Shown here piece by piece: positions 26,391-35,631 of a stretch of DNA of 64,000 bases. The first letter of the stretch is position 1. The number at the start of each line of letters is the position of its first letter. Made by a program: the position numbers and the translations under genes. The stretch is from Paludibacteraceae bacterium. Lineage in GTDB: Bacteria > Bacteroidota > Bacteroidia > Bacteroidales > Paludibacteraceae. The notes under the pieces were generated by a model, which saw only the letters and a program-made list of their open reading frames with translations, did not search any database and had not been told where the DNA came from. The stretch lies in contig JAFSWF010000071.1 in assembly GCA_017444615.1 (NCBI GenBank), positions 1 to 64,000 on the forward strand, written 5' to 3'.

Positions 26391-28328
26391 TTACTCTATT
26401 TTACGCAGGATTGGTTGGACGGATAGTTCACCATTCACCGCTTGTTTCATCCAATGATTAGGCGTCAAGCGACCTAAGCGATACCAACGCTCATAATTCT
26501 GTGCCCATTGAGCTGGTGTCTTATCAGCCAAAGCTTCTTCCAGTTGGAACTGCACGATATGCCCTATCGGATAATTAGGCAAATACATGGGACTATTAAC
26601 CATATGCGAGTAAATACCTAATAGCACGCAGTCTTTTTCGCCTAAAATAGGTTCGTAGTACGCATTCCAAATAGCGGCTGCTATCTGCAAAGTGGCTTCT
26701 CGTAACTCAGAAGCCGTTGCTTTCGGATGGGCGTACAACCATCGCCACATGTTCATATCTACTAAACTCATGCCCATAATCTCATACATTCCCCAGAACT
26801 GGTCCAAAACAGCCTCACGATTCATTTCCTGCTTACTATAGCCTAGTAACTGCAGATCCCGGGCTTGGAACAAGAAAGCGCTTGTCTCTGTGAAACCTGT
26901 ATTAGGGATGCCATGCAGCATATAGTAATCCATCCGGTAGAGACTAATCACTTCCTCCACATTATGTCCCATCTCATGCACGGCGATATTATAGCCTTTA
27001 TAATCCATACCGTCGGCGTTGATACGCGTCCGCAAACGCGCTTTTTCATTTCGTCCTACGCATGGCCAAGCATGACCCGAACCTCTCGCAGGTTCGACCA
27101 CTATATGTCGGGCTATGTCTTCCGCGTTTTCTTTTTGAAAACCTAAGGTCGTCAACATACCGGCTATTTTTTTCTCATATGCCTCCGGCGTAGGAAAACG
27201 CTTGCGAGTCTCTGCACTCAACTTATTCTCATCCATTCCGCTGCGCGCCTTAAACCCGTCGTACCAAATATCATAAGGCCGCAAATCTCTACCTAAACGA
27301 GTCTTAATCTCTGCTGCTACCTTGCGTACTTGCTCGCTGCCTATTAACTCCTTGAATAAACGTTCCACTTCTTCTGCAGGCATCTCTATGTCGCCTTCAA
27401 AATTGCGGATGATAGCCGTCGGCATAGACGGACAATATGCATCCATCAACTGCATGGCGTGGAACACATCCAAAATCTTCTGATAGCGCGTGTCCGGTTC
27501 GCGTTCATCGGTAGTCGAATACGGTTTCCAAACATAATCCGCATTATTTATGGCGTCAGCAGGAATAGTTTGGGTGACGATACGTTTCATCACTTGATAA
27601 ATCATCTCTTGCTTCTCTTGGTTATCATAATCGACCTTCAACTCATCCCGTAAGTTCCAGTGGCTGAGCAGTTTCATACCATCCGGAAAGAGTTGGCGAC
27701 CATCTTCTGTACGCAGCTGGTCCATGCAGATATTATAATCCGCTATATAATTCTCCGCGTTCGCAAAAGCCTGCGAAAGCGCAGCTTGCACTTCTGCCGG
27801 TACACGAGACGTGAACACATCGCCCAAACGAGCTTCTGCCCATTGTTGGCGAGTCCAATGCTCCCCTAATCGATTCTTCTCTTCCAAACTATAGAAAGGA
27901 AAATTGAGGATGGATATGAACGCCACTTTGTTAGCAAACAGATCATCCGCTACATGCGCCGAAGCGTTGTACCCGGACATGATCCAATCTATCTCCGTAG
28001 GTTCACCGGCGTTCGTTAATTGCGTGGGTTTAAGCAATTCAATCGTCAGCACATCGGCACTTTCATTCAATCGCTCCATCAATCGGCTGAGGCTCTCAAA
28101 TAGTGCCGTTCTTTCTTCTTCTGTTTGAGCATAATGGGCCGTTACAAAAGCCTGAAATTCTTCTTTCGAACCATCCTCTGCACGCCATAAAGCAGCCGCT
28201 TGCTTCACACCGCGCTCCATCCGCTCGTCAGCAAACGTCATTCCTTCGTACAAACAATCGCTCTTAGGACTACATGCCATCATTATACCAGCTATCCAAG
28301 CCAACCAAAATCCCTTCTTCATACGCAT
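26391..28328 (-). CDS. M3-like zinc metallopeptidase lipoprotein
   Basis: 645 aa. Signal peptide with lipobox MMACS. The zinc site is AVHEMGHNVEE at about residue 449, with a third ligand likely the Glu in NTGFTETSAF about 25 residues on, the spacing of the oligopeptidase (M3/M2) gluzincin fold. Mostly helical, as in that fold. Probably cuts peptides at the cell surface or in the periplasm. Exact family assignment is tentative. Confidence 0.75.
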   Translation of the reverse strand: MRMKKGFWLAWIAGIMMACSPKSDCLYEGMTFADERMERGVKQAAALWRAEDGSKEEFQAFVTAHYAQTEEERTALFESLSRLMERLNESADVLTIELLKPTQLTNAGEPTEIDWIMSGYNASAHVADDLFANKVAFISILNFPFYSLEEKNRLGEHWTRQQWAEARLGDVFTSRVPAEVQAALSQAFANAENYIADYNICMDQLRTEDGRQLFPDGMKLLSHWNLRDELKVDYDNQEKQEMIYQVMKRIVTQTIPADAINNADYVWKPYSTTDEREPDTRYQKILDVFHAMQLMDAYCPSMPTAIIRNFEGDIEMPAEEVERLFKELIGSEQVRKVAAEIKTRLGRDLRPYDIWYDGFKARSGMDENKLSAETRKRFPTPEAYEKKIAGMLTTLGFQKENAEDIARHIVVEPARGSGHAWPCVGRNEKARLRTRINADGMDYKGYNIAVHEMGHNVEEVISLYRMDYYMLHGIPNTGFTETSAFLFQARDLQLLGYSKQEMNREAVLDQFWGMYEIMGMSLVDMNMWRWLYAHPKATASELREATLQIAAAIWNAYYEPILGEKDCVLLGIYSHMVNSPMYLPNYPIGHIVQFQLEEALADKTPAQWAQNYERWYRLGRLTPNHWMKQAVNGELSVQPILRKIE

Positions 28329-28333
28329 CTATT

Positions 28334-28588
28334 TTAATTGGCGTCCCCTAAAATAAGCAGCAAAATCCAAGTTAAAATAGGCGACACAAAGAACGACAGT
28401 AACGCCCATGCTAACGGATCGCGGTGACGTTTTTTAGCCATGTAATAAGCAATATAAATGCGAATAAAAAAGATAATCAGCAGCAGGATAATAATACATG
28501 CTATTCCTGCCATAATGAGCGCAATTCCGGCTAAAGTTCCGGAGGTAGATGCAAGCAAATCTTGCACGGATGTAATAAGATTTTCCAT
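28334..28588 (-). CDS. small two-helix membrane protein
   Basis: 84 aa with two hydrophobic segments, LAGIALIMAGIACIIILLLI and WALLSFFVSPILTWILLLI, separated by a basic loop MAKKRHRD. The AKKRHRDPLAWALLSFFVSPIL pattern is seen in small Bacteroidetes membrane proteins of unknown role. Confidence 0.65.
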   Translation of the reverse strand: MENLITSVQDLLASTSGTLAGIALIMAGIACIIILLLIIFFIRIYIAYYMAKKRHRDPLAWALLSFFVSPILTWILLLILGDAN

Positions 28589-28600
28589 AATGCTATGTTA

Positions 28601-29641
28601 TTATAAGTTTATGTTCAATACAATCGGCAAATGGTCCGAAAAACCTTCTTGATACCGAAAACCATTATAGGTTCGTTTAGGCCGCAAACCCAAATATTTC
28701 TCATCCGTTTCTTGTATCCATTCGGCATCAAAAATCTTCATCTCGCTGATACTATCCAACCCTTCCGATAGATAAAACTGATCCAAACACGTCCATCGCC
28801 CTTTATACTTATGCGTGCCTATATCCTTTATCCTTTCAATTTTCATTTTATTCCTTAATCCTTGAAGGTCTTCCTTCGGCGCACTATTCATATCCCCCAT
28901 CACCACAATCTTAGCCGTCTCCTCTACCGCCAAAATAGAGTCCACCGCTTGTTGTAGAACCGCTTTGGCACATTGACGTTTCCATTCACTCTCTGCCTTA
29001 CCGCCTAGCTGGCTGGGTAAATGGCAAACAAAGAAATGGATTGTATCCCGCTTATCTACTATTCCGCTTACATACAATATATCCCGCGTGATCAACTGCT
29101 CGCCCTCCCTTTCACCTTTCACCTTTAATCGTTCGCTTCGAATCGTATCCAACCGCGTTTTCTTATACACCATCGCTACATCGATCCCTCGCTTGTCAGG
29201 ACTATCGTAATGCACAAATCCATAATCCCCCCGCAAACGCTTACAAATCCGCTCTACGCACTCCCTACTCTCCACCTCTTGCAACCCTATGATATCTACT
29301 CCATCCCATTCCCCGATGACGGTCAGCACACGCGCGATATTCTCCACTTTGCGGTAATAACGTGTATAAGACCATCTCCGTTCACCTTCTGGCGTAAACA
29401 CCGAATCGCTATTCACACTATCCCGTTCCGGATAAAACAAATTCTCCACATTATAACTCACCACCCGCAGCGGCTCATTATTTTCCCCCTCCCGAAGCGG
29501 CACAGCATACAAACGTGGACTCACCATGCTCAGGCTGCTGATTAGAGCAAACACAGAGGCAAGCACTATGCATCTCGAACTAATCACGTATCCTACCTTA
29601 CCATATAATATACTACGTATATTATCCCGTGATTTTAACAT
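28601..29641 (-). CDS. endonuclease/exonuclease/phosphatase family protein
   Basis: 346 aa DNase I-like fold: SYNVENLFYP (Asn ligand), IIGLQEVES (catalytic Glu), VCHLPSQLGG, VMGDMNSAPKED and terminal FSDHLPIVLN. An N-terminal hydrophobic stretch suggests export. Two parts are heptad-encoded: RNKMKIERIKD and ERLKVKGEREGEQ. Substrate unknown. The stop of sufS abuts its start. Confidence 0.88.
   Translation of the reverse strand: MLKSRDNIRSILYGKVGYVISSRCIVLASVFALISSLSMVSPRLYAVPLREGENNEPLRVVSYNVENLFYPERDSVNSDSVFTPEGERRWSYTRYYRKVENIARVLTVIGEWDGVDIIGLQEVESRECVERICKRLRGDYGFVHYDSPDKRGIDVAMVYKKTRLDTIRSERLKVKGEREGEQLITRDILYVSGIVDKRDTIHFFVCHLPSQLGGKAESEWKRQCAKAVLQQAVDSILAVEETAKIVVMGDMNSAPKEDLQGLRNKMKIERIKDIGTHKYKGRWTCLDQFYLSEGLDSISEMKIFDAEWIQETDEKYLGLRPKRTYNGFRYQEGFSDHLPIVLNINL
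28827..28861. repeat. five-copy 7-bp array inside the EEP-family gene
   Basis: TTTATCC, TTTCAAT, TTTCATT, TTATTCC, TTAATCC; encodes LRNKMKIERIKD. A shorter array, TTTCACC, TTTCACC, TTTAATC, lies in the same gene at 29110-29130. Confidence 0.85.
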
Positions 29642-30897
29642 TACGCCAAAATACCTATTGATTTTTTTAACGCTGCAATGAATGCATCTACATCCGCTTT
29701 GTCGTTGTACAACCCAAACGACACCCGTACTGTCCCGGGTACCCCTAACTCGTCAATCAACGGCTCCGCACAATGATGTCCGGTTCGAACCGCTATGCCT
29801 TGCTGATCTAACAAAGTACCAACATCAAACGGGTGAATGATCTCCTCGCCGTTATACACATTAAAACTAATCACCCCCGCCTTTTTACACCCTACACCAT
29901 ACACCTTACACCCCATTTGTACCAACTGCTCCTCGCAATAATCCGTCAACTCCCGTTCATGGGCTTCGATGGCTTCCCAACCGATATCTTGTATATACTC
30001 TAAAGCCTTTGCCAACGCGTATGAGCCTACAAAATTCGGTGTACCGGCTTCGAACTTATACGGCAAATCATTATAGGTAGTACCACTCCAACGCACATGG
30101 TTAATCATCTCTCCTCCTCCCTCATGTGGCGGCAATTGCTCAAGCCACTCACGCTTGCCATACAACACACCTATACCCGTAGGACCATAGATCTTATGCC
30201 CTGAGAAAACCAAGAAATCGCAATCCAAGGCTTGCACATCCACCTTCATATGCGGCACACTCTGTGCACCATCGATACAAACAGGCACACCTTTCTCATG
30301 CGCCAAACGAATCATCTCCTCCACCGGTTGAATCGTACCTAACACATTGCTAATATGCGCCACACTCACCAACCGCGTCTTATCGTTCAGAAGGCCCTTA
30401 AAAGCCTCTATATCGAGCGATAAATCTTCTCGTAAGGGAATTACTCTCAAAACAGCTTTCTTGCGCTCACAAAGCATTTGCCACGGCACAATATTCGAAT
30501 GATGTTCCAATCCGCTAACAAGTATCTCATCCCCTTCTTGGATATAATCTATTTCCCTTCCCTTCAGGGAGGGGGAAGGGGTAGGCTTTTTCATTTCTCC
30601 TAGGCTAAACGCCAACGCATTCAAACTATCCGTTGTACCTTTGGTAAACACAATCTCATCGTTGCTTTTTGCCCCGATAAAATCTGCCACCGCTTGCCGG
30701 GCCTCTTCATGCTTCATCGTTGCTACTTGACTCAAATGATGCACACCGCGGTGGATATTACTATTCCAATGCGTATAAGCCTCAATGATCGCATCTAACA
30801 CAAGCTGAGGCTTTTGACTCGTTGCCGCATTATCCAAGTACACCAACGCCTTCCCATGCACTTGCTCTTTCAATATCGGAAAATCTTCTCTGTTCAT
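29641..30897 (-). CDS. sufS: SufS-type cysteine desulfurase
   Basis: PLP enzyme releasing sulfur from cysteine for iron-sulfur cluster assembly. Starts YLDNAATSQKP, PLP lysine Lys235 in FSGHKIYGPTG, PLP-binding DGAQSVPH, and persulfide cysteine Cys376 in RTGHHCAEPL. Two insertions: residues 103-117 (KKPTPSPSLKGREID, GC-rich palindrome) and 330-339 (CKVYGVGCKK, heptad array). No other suf genes are adjacent. 418 aa. Confidence 0.95.
   Translation of the reverse strand: MNREDFPILKEQVHGKALVYLDNAATSQKPQLVLDAIIEAYTHWNSNIHRGVHHLSQVATMKHEEARQAVADFIGAKSNDEIVFTKGTTDSLNALAFSLGEMKKPTPSPSLKGREIDYIQEGDEILVSGLEHHSNIVPWQMLCERKKAVLRVIPLREDLSLDIEAFKGLLNDKTRLVSVAHISNVLGTIQPVEEMIRLAHEKGVPVCIDGAQSVPHMKVDVQALDCDFLVFSGHKIYGPTGIGVLYGKREWLEQLPPHEGGGEMINHVRWSGTTYNDLPYKFEAGTPNFVGSYALAKALEYIQDIGWEAIEAHERELTDYCEEQLVQMGCKVYGVGCKKAGVISFNVYNGEEIIHPFDVGTLLDQQGIAVRTGHHCAEPLIDELGVPGTVRVSFGLYNDKADVDAFIAALKKSIGILA
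29885..29912. repeat. four-copy 7-bp array inside sufS
   Basis: TTACACC, CTACACC, ATACACC, TTACACC; encodes GCKVYGVGCKK. Confidence 0.9.
30553..30586. repeat. GC-rich palindromic element inside sufS
   Basis: CCCTTCCCTTCAGGGAGG then GGGAAGGGGTAGGC. It matches the element at 32006 over most of its length, including the terminal GGGTAGGCT. Encodes KPTPSPSLKGRE. Confidence 0.85.
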
Positions 30898-30927
30898 ATC
30901 TTTTTATAAAATCATCAATTAAATTCA

Positions 30928-30968
30928 ATCGTAAATAAATCGTCAATCGTCAATCGTCCAATCGTAAA
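30928..30968. repeat. CGTCAAT heptad array between sufS and gldB
   Basis: CGTAAAT, AAAT, CGTCAAT, CGTCAAT, CGTCCAAT, CGTAAAT; intergenic. Confidence 0.8.
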
Positions 30969-30972
30969 TTAA

Positions 30973-31992
30973 CTAAGGTTTGTAAAAACTCAGTTCCAGT
31001 ATCTTCTGTGCATCCCCTTCTGCCATCAGTTCTTGTAAACTAACATCCTCATTATGTGCCATATAACTCTCCACAATCCGCCAACCTAACCAAACACCTA
31101 ACCTCCCGGGCGAATCTTGCGACACCTCTGCCGTAAATGGACCATCATTCAAGTAACTGGTCAACATAATACTCTCGCTTTTGAATAAATCCCGCTTATC
31201 CATCACCAAATGCCAAATAGCTTCTTCGTTCTTCTCGCACCATCGCCATTGTTCTTTAGTCCAACCCATCACTTCATATCCGGGCAGCTCATCAAAGATC
31301 TGTGCCACCAAATACATTATTTTACCCCGATAGATTATCTGTTCCAACAACCTACTTTTCGTACTGGTGTAGGGTAGGGTTCTAAACAAATAAGCACTCA
31401 CAACATCCACCGGAATACATTCCTTCCGCATGGTTTGTTTCTGATACTCATACACTACGCGGTTATAGTACTCATAATCGCTTCCCAAATACATATCAGC
31501 TCCAATGCCTATCAACTCATCCCCGAAATAAATGGGCGTCTGAAAACCCGATATAAACAAGTATAGGGTAGGGATTTCTACCTCCGGATAAAGATATTGT
31601 ATCCGCGCAAACGCTTTCCCCAACGCCTTTTCTAAATCGCTTACATCCGCAAAAACCTCCAGTTCCTTGGCATTCGTCTGCTTAAACCCATACACAGTAT
31701 CGTTCAAAAATTGCGGTAAAGCCTGTGCTAAATAGGTTGTATCTGCCGCAGGAATACCTAATATATCTTCCACCCATAATGGCATGAATTCAGGAAATTC
31801 GTCATACAATACCCCAATATCCACCTTCGTACATTGCTCATCGTCACTTTGTACATTCATCACTGCCTTATCAAACCGCACAATATCAACTTCTTGTGGC
31901 TCCATTTCACTCGCTTTAGGGAAATATGATCTCCTTTGGTGACATGATGTCATTGCGAGCATGCATAAAAATATATAAAGGTATCGTTTCAT
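30973..31992 (-). CDS. gldB: GldB-like lipoprotein
   Basis: 339 aa; lipobox AMTSC. Family segments: DIVRFDKAVMN, GVLYDEFPEFMPLWVEDILGI, LPQFLNDT, GIGADMYLGSDYEYY and the terminal GRLGVWLGWRIVESYM. GldB is needed for gliding in Flavobacterium and is kept in many non-gliding Bacteroidetes, where its role is unclear; a link to the type 9 secretion or envelope machinery is possible. Confidence 0.85.
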   Translation of the reverse strand: MKRYLYIFLCMLAMTSCHQRRSYFPKASEMEPQEVDIVRFDKAVMNVQSDDEQCTKVDIGVLYDEFPEFMPLWVEDILGIPAADTTYLAQALPQFLNDTVYGFKQTNAKELEVFADVSDLEKALGKAFARIQYLYPEVEIPTLYLFISGFQTPIYFGDELIGIGADMYLGSDYEYYNRVVYEYQKQTMRKECIPVDVVSAYLFRTLPYTSTKSRLLEQIIYRGKIMYLVAQIFDELPGYEVMGWTKEQWRWCEKNEEAIWHLVMDKRDLFKSESIMLTSYLNDGPFTAEVSQDSPGRLGVWLGWRIVESYMAHNEDVSLQELMAEGDAQKILELSFYKP

Positions 31993-32005
31993 ATTAAACT
32001 TTGAA

Positions 32006-32037
32006 TCCCTTCCCTTTAGGGAGGGTTAGGGTAGGCT
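32006..32037. repeat. GC-rich palindromic element at the 3' end of the ABC ATPase gene
   Basis: CCCTTCCCTTTAGGGAGGG then TTAGGGTAGGCT. The gene's last codons and stop (SLP, stop) are read from it. Confidence 0.8.
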
Positions 32038-32682
32038 GATTCTTCCGTCCACAATTTCTATCACTCTATCAGCCATCCCTGCCAACTCCTTATCATGCGT
32101 TACCAGCAGAATTGTCTGACCATATTCCTTGCGCAACTTCAGCAACAATTCGCTCAACTCTTTCTTGTTCTGCGTATCCAAACTACCGGTAGGCTCATCC
32201 GCTAAAATAATAGTAGGGTTCATCATGAGTGCCCTCGCTGCGGCTACACGCTGTTTTTCGCCGCCTGACAGTTCATTCGGCTTGTGATCCATTCGGTCAC
32301 CCAAACCCAACTCACGCAGTAACTTCTCTGCTCTGGCGGTGTAGTCCGACTCTTTCTCACGTGCAATCATCGCAGGAATACAGACGTTCTCCAAGGCCGT
32401 GAACTCCGGCAATAACTGATGGAACTGGAAGATAAAGCCCACATGCTTATTCCTAAAAGCCGCTAACTCCTTATCTCTCATCTCAAACACATCCGTTCCA
32501 TCAATCAGCACTTTGCCACTCGTAGGCCTATCTAAGGTTCCAATAATCTGGAGTAGGGTAGTCTTACCGGCTCCCGACTTGCCCACAATTGCCACTATCT
32601 CACCTTTCTTTACCTCCAGGTTAACTCCTTTTAGCACTTCTAATTCGCCAAAAGATTTATGTATATTCTGCACGCCTATCAT
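32026..32682 (-). CDS. LolD/MacB-type ABC transporter ATP-binding protein
   Basis: 218 aa. Walker [11 protein letters not shown], signature [15 protein letters not shown], Walker [13 protein letters not shown], and the H-loop THDKEL. The [18 protein letters not shown] stretch is typical of the LolD/FtsE/MacB branch, which powers lipoprotein release or tripartite systems. No permease gene is adjacent. Confidence 0.9.
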   Translation of the reverse strand: MIGVQNIHKSFGELEVLKGVNLEVKKGEIVAIVGKSGAGKTTLLQIIGTLDRPTSGKVLIDGTDVFEMRDKELAAFRNKHVGFIFQFHQLLPEFTALENVCIPAMIAREKESDYTARAEKLLRELGLGDRMDHKPNELSGGEKQRVAAARALMMNPTIILADEPTGSLDTQNKKELSELLLKLRKEYGQTILLVTHDKELAGMADRVIEIVDGRISLP

Positions 32683-32688
32683 AACTCA

Positions 32689-32744
32689 ATTACAATTTAC
32701 CAATTACCAATCACCAATTACCAATTTACGATCTCCATTCTCCA
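32689..32744. repeat. eight-copy 7-bp array across the end of tsaE
   Basis: ATTACAA, TTTACCA, ATTACCA, ATCACCA, ATTACCA, ATTTACG, ATCTCCA, TTCTCCA in unbroken register. It spans the gap upstream of the ABC gene and encodes the TsaE C-terminus (MENGDRKLVIGDW). Confidence 0.95.
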
Positions 32745-33171
32745 TCGGTTGAATGGAAATGTGAACTGTGTCCTCAGGCAATAGAGCCTCAATCATCTCC
32801 GGCCATTCGATGAAGCAATAATTGCCTGAATACAGATACTCCTCTGCTCCGAAATCCATCGCCTCACGAATATCTTTCAATCGATAACAATCAAAATGGT
32901 ACACCTCGCCGCGGTAAGGTTGTTCTACATCATACACATTGACGATGGCGAAGGTAGGACTGTTAACGATATCCATCGTACCCATCTCTTCACACAGTTT
33001 CTTAATGAAGGTGGTCTTACCTGCCCCCATCTGACCCTCGAAGGCAAACACTCGATGAGGCTCAGTAACTCGTAAAATATCAAGCGCGCTCACTTCTTCA
33101 CCTTGTTCGTTGAAGAGTTGGAGTGTTTCGGAGTGCTCGGAAGCACACTTTTTTATCGTATAAGTACGCAT
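32704..33171 (-). CDS. tsaE: TsaE, tRNA threonylcarbamoyladenosine biosynthesis ATPase
   Basis: 155 aa P-loop protein needed with TsaB, TsaD and TsaC for t6A37 of ANN-decoding tRNAs. Walker A EGQMGAGKTTFIKKLC, then NSPTFAIVNVY, YHFDCYRL and CFIEWPE. Its last 12-13 residues are heptad-derived. Confidence 0.95.
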   Translation of the reverse strand: MRTYTIKKCASEHSETLQLFNEQGEEVSALDILRVTEPHRVFAFEGQMGAGKTTFIKKLCEEMGTMDIVNSPTFAIVNVYDVEQPYRGEVYHFDCYRLKDIREAMDFGAEEYLYSGNYCFIEWPEMIEALLPEDTVHISIQPMENGDRKLVIGDW

Positions 33172-33193
33172 ATTCTTGCTTTTTATTCAATTC

Positions 33194-35017
33194 TCAGAGA
33201 CTTATTTTAGCCTGAATTTGTTCGTAAATGCTTGATCCTCTGTTATTTCCAAGTAATTTAACCCATTCTTCTTTCGAAGCCGTTCTAGCACGCTTCACAG
33301 AACCGAAATGAGTTAGTATCTTTTGTTTAGTAACTTCGCCAACTCCCTGTATATCATCTAGTTGACTATGAATCTGTGCCTTGCTGCGTTTCTTTTTGTG
33401 GAAAGAAATGGCAAACCGGTGCACCTCATCTTGTATATTCGTCAATAATCGAAACACTTCACTTGTCACAGGCATACTAATCTCTTGCGGAGGAAAACCA
33501 TACAAAAGCGTCTGCGTGCGGTGTTTGTCATTTTTCTTCAATCCTGCTATAGGAATCTGCAACCCTAATTGATCTTCCACTGCTTCACGAATAGCGTGCA
33601 TCTGACCAATACCACCATCGGCAATAATCAAATCAGGCATCTGAGTACCATCATCTAACAAGTGTTGATAACGTCGTCTCACTACCTCCCGCATACTGGC
33701 ATAATCATCGATTCCACCGACACTTTTGATGTCAAATCGCTTGTAATCACTCTTACTCGGTTTGGCCATTCGATAAACTACACAACCTGCCACTGCATTC
33801 GTACCTTGTATATTCGAGTTATCGAAACAATCAATCCAACGGGGCAGAGTAGGGAGACCCATCATCTGTTGCAATTCCGTCAAAATACGAACACCCCGCT
33901 GCTCAGGATTGAGCTTTTCTTCCTGTCTAATTCGGTCTAACTTATATTGCCGAACATTCTGCATTGCCAAATCCAGAAGCTTCTTTTTATCTCCGCTAAA
34001 GGCAATATGGATATGCAGCGAATCATCAAATACCTCCGGAATAAACGGAACAATTACCTCTTTTGTTGTGCTCCCTAATTGACTCCTTAGTTCTATCATC
34101 CCCATCGCCAAGAGTTCTTCTTTCTCCTCCTCCTCCATCTTACGACGGTATTCAATCGTCTGACCTTGAACGATAGAACCGTTATGTACATGTAGCATAG
34201 AGATATATACTCTTTCATTTTGTTCGTCAAAACCGAACACATCTATATCTCCTGCATGCGTATTAGTGATAATCGTTTTACTCTTGAACTGCTCCAGCAA
34301 ATCCAGTTTTTGTTTGGTGGCAGCTGCTTCTTCATATTTCATCTCTACTGCCAGGGCCATCATTTCTGACTCCAACTGCTCTCCGATGTCATGCGCGTCC
34401 CCTTTAATAAGTTTACGTGCTTGGTCAATCCATTCGTTGTAGTGCTCGCTTCCGGCTTTCAACTCACATATGCCGCAGCAATTCTTTAAGTGGTATTTTA
34501 AACAAACACGCACTTTTTTTTTCTCGATGGAATCGGCTGTTATTGGCATGGAGCATGTGCGGATAGGATATAGCTTATGGATCAATTCTAACACCAAATC
34601 TACGCTATAACTGAAACTGTACGGACCATAATACTCCCCTTTACCTTTGACTATATTACGAGTTTTAAAGATACGTGGATAGGGTTCTTTGGTAATACAA
34701 ATAGATGGATATGATTTGCCGTCTTTGAGTAATATGTTATACCGAGGTTGGTATTGCTTGATAAGGTTATTTTCCAATAGAAAAGCATCTTGCTCACTAT
34801 CTACCACCACATAACGAATATCTGCTATGTGTGCTACCAATTGCCTCGTTTTAGACGAAACAATATCTTTATTGAAATAACTATTCACCCGTCTATGCAG
34901 GTTCTTAGCTTTACCCACATAGATGATTTGCCCGTCCTTGTCAAAGTATTGGTACACACCCGGACTTTCCGGTATGCGTTTTAATAATAATCCTATGTGC
35001 TCGCTCTTTTTCGACAT
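33194..35017 (-). CDS. uvrC: excinuclease ABC subunit C
   Basis: Dual-incision nuclease of nucleotide excision repair. N-terminal GIY-YIG domain (PGVYQYFDKDG, IIYVGKAKNLHRRVNSYF), UVR motif around residue 200-240, the RNase H-like 5' nuclease domain (DCFDNSNIQG, LIIADGGIGQMHA) and C-terminal helix-hairpin-helix (IQGVGEVTKQKILTHFGS). 607 aa, full length. A TTTTGTC heptad run covers its start codon region. Confidence 0.97.
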   Translation of the reverse strand: MSKKSEHIGLLLKRIPESPGVYQYFDKDGQIIYVGKAKNLHRRVNSYFNKDIVSSKTRQLVAHIADIRYVVVDSEQDAFLLENNLIKQYQPRYNILLKDGKSYPSICITKEPYPRIFKTRNIVKGKGEYYGPYSFSYSVDLVLELIHKLYPIRTCSMPITADSIEKKKVRVCLKYHLKNCCGICELKAGSEHYNEWIDQARKLIKGDAHDIGEQLESEMMALAVEMKYEEAAATKQKLDLLEQFKSKTIITNTHAGDIDVFGFDEQNERVYISMLHVHNGSIVQGQTIEYRRKMEEEEKEELLAMGMIELRSQLGSTTKEVIVPFIPEVFDDSLHIHIAFSGDKKKLLDLAMQNVRQYKLDRIRQEEKLNPEQRGVRILTELQQMMGLPTLPRWIDCFDNSNIQGTNAVAGCVVYRMAKPSKSDYKRFDIKSVGGIDDYASMREVVRRRYQHLLDDGTQMPDLIIADGGIGQMHAIREAVEDQLGLQIPIAGLKKNDKHRTQTLLYGFPPQEISMPVTSEVFRLLTNIQDEVHRFAISFHKKKRSKAQIHSQLDDIQGVGEVTKQKILTHFGSVKRARTASKEEWVKLLGNNRGSSIYEQIQAKISL

Positions 35018-35070
35018 TTTGTCTTTTGTCTTTCAACGAAGCGGTCTTTACTCTTTTAGGCAAAGCCGGT

Positions 35071-35610
35071 CTATTCATCCACTTCGATGCCAAAGAGGCA
35101 ATCTACATCCTCTGCTTTTCCTGCCAGATACTCGCGTCCATGCAGACCTTCCAGTTCTATAACACAATTGACGTAGATCTTCTTAACGCCTAATTTTTTA
35201 ACCAGATTTATGGCCGCCTCCATCGAACCTCCTGTTGCAAGAATGTCATCATGGATAAGGACTACATCGTTTTCATTGAGTGCATCTTTGTGCATCTGAA
35301 TAGTGTCATCTCCATATTCCTTAGCATATGTGATAGAAACGGTCTCTGCCGGTAGTTTGTTATGCTTACGGATAGGAACAAATCCTGCGCCTATCTCCAT
35401 AGCCACAGCCGGCGCTAAGATAAATCCCCGCGACTCAATACCTACTACCTGAGTAATCCCTAAATCTTTGTAACGTTTTACAATCTCATCCCGCATCCAT
35501 TTCAAGCAATCATTCTTTGCCAAAGCGGTTGTAATGTCTTTGAATTGAATACCCGGAATTGGAAAATCCGGCACGTTACGAATGGCTTTTTTTACATCTT
35601 CTGCTGTCAT
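35071..35610 (-). CDS. apt: adenine phosphoribosyltransferase
   Basis: Purine salvage, adenine plus PRPP to AMP. PRPP motif VLIHDDILATGGSMEAA; also GIESRGFILAPAVA and FVPIRKHNKLP. 179 aa. The upstream gap to mnmG holds the parS-like site. Confidence 0.96.
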   Translation of the reverse strand: MTAEDVKKAIRNVPDFPIPGIQFKDITTALAKNDCLKWMRDEIVKRYKDLGITQVVGIESRGFILAPAVAMEIGAGFVPIRKHNKLPAETVSITYAKEYGDDTIQMHKDALNENDVVLIHDDILATGGSMEAAINLVKKLGVKKIYVNCVIELEGLHGREYLAGKAEDVDCLFGIEVDE

Positions 35611-35631
35611 AATTGTATATGTTTTATTGTT

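Noticed and set aside
30553..32037. Matching GC-rich palindromes as ends of a mobile element carrying gldB
   Set aside because: They are the same short repeat in two places; the DNA between holds ordinary genes and no transposase or target duplication.
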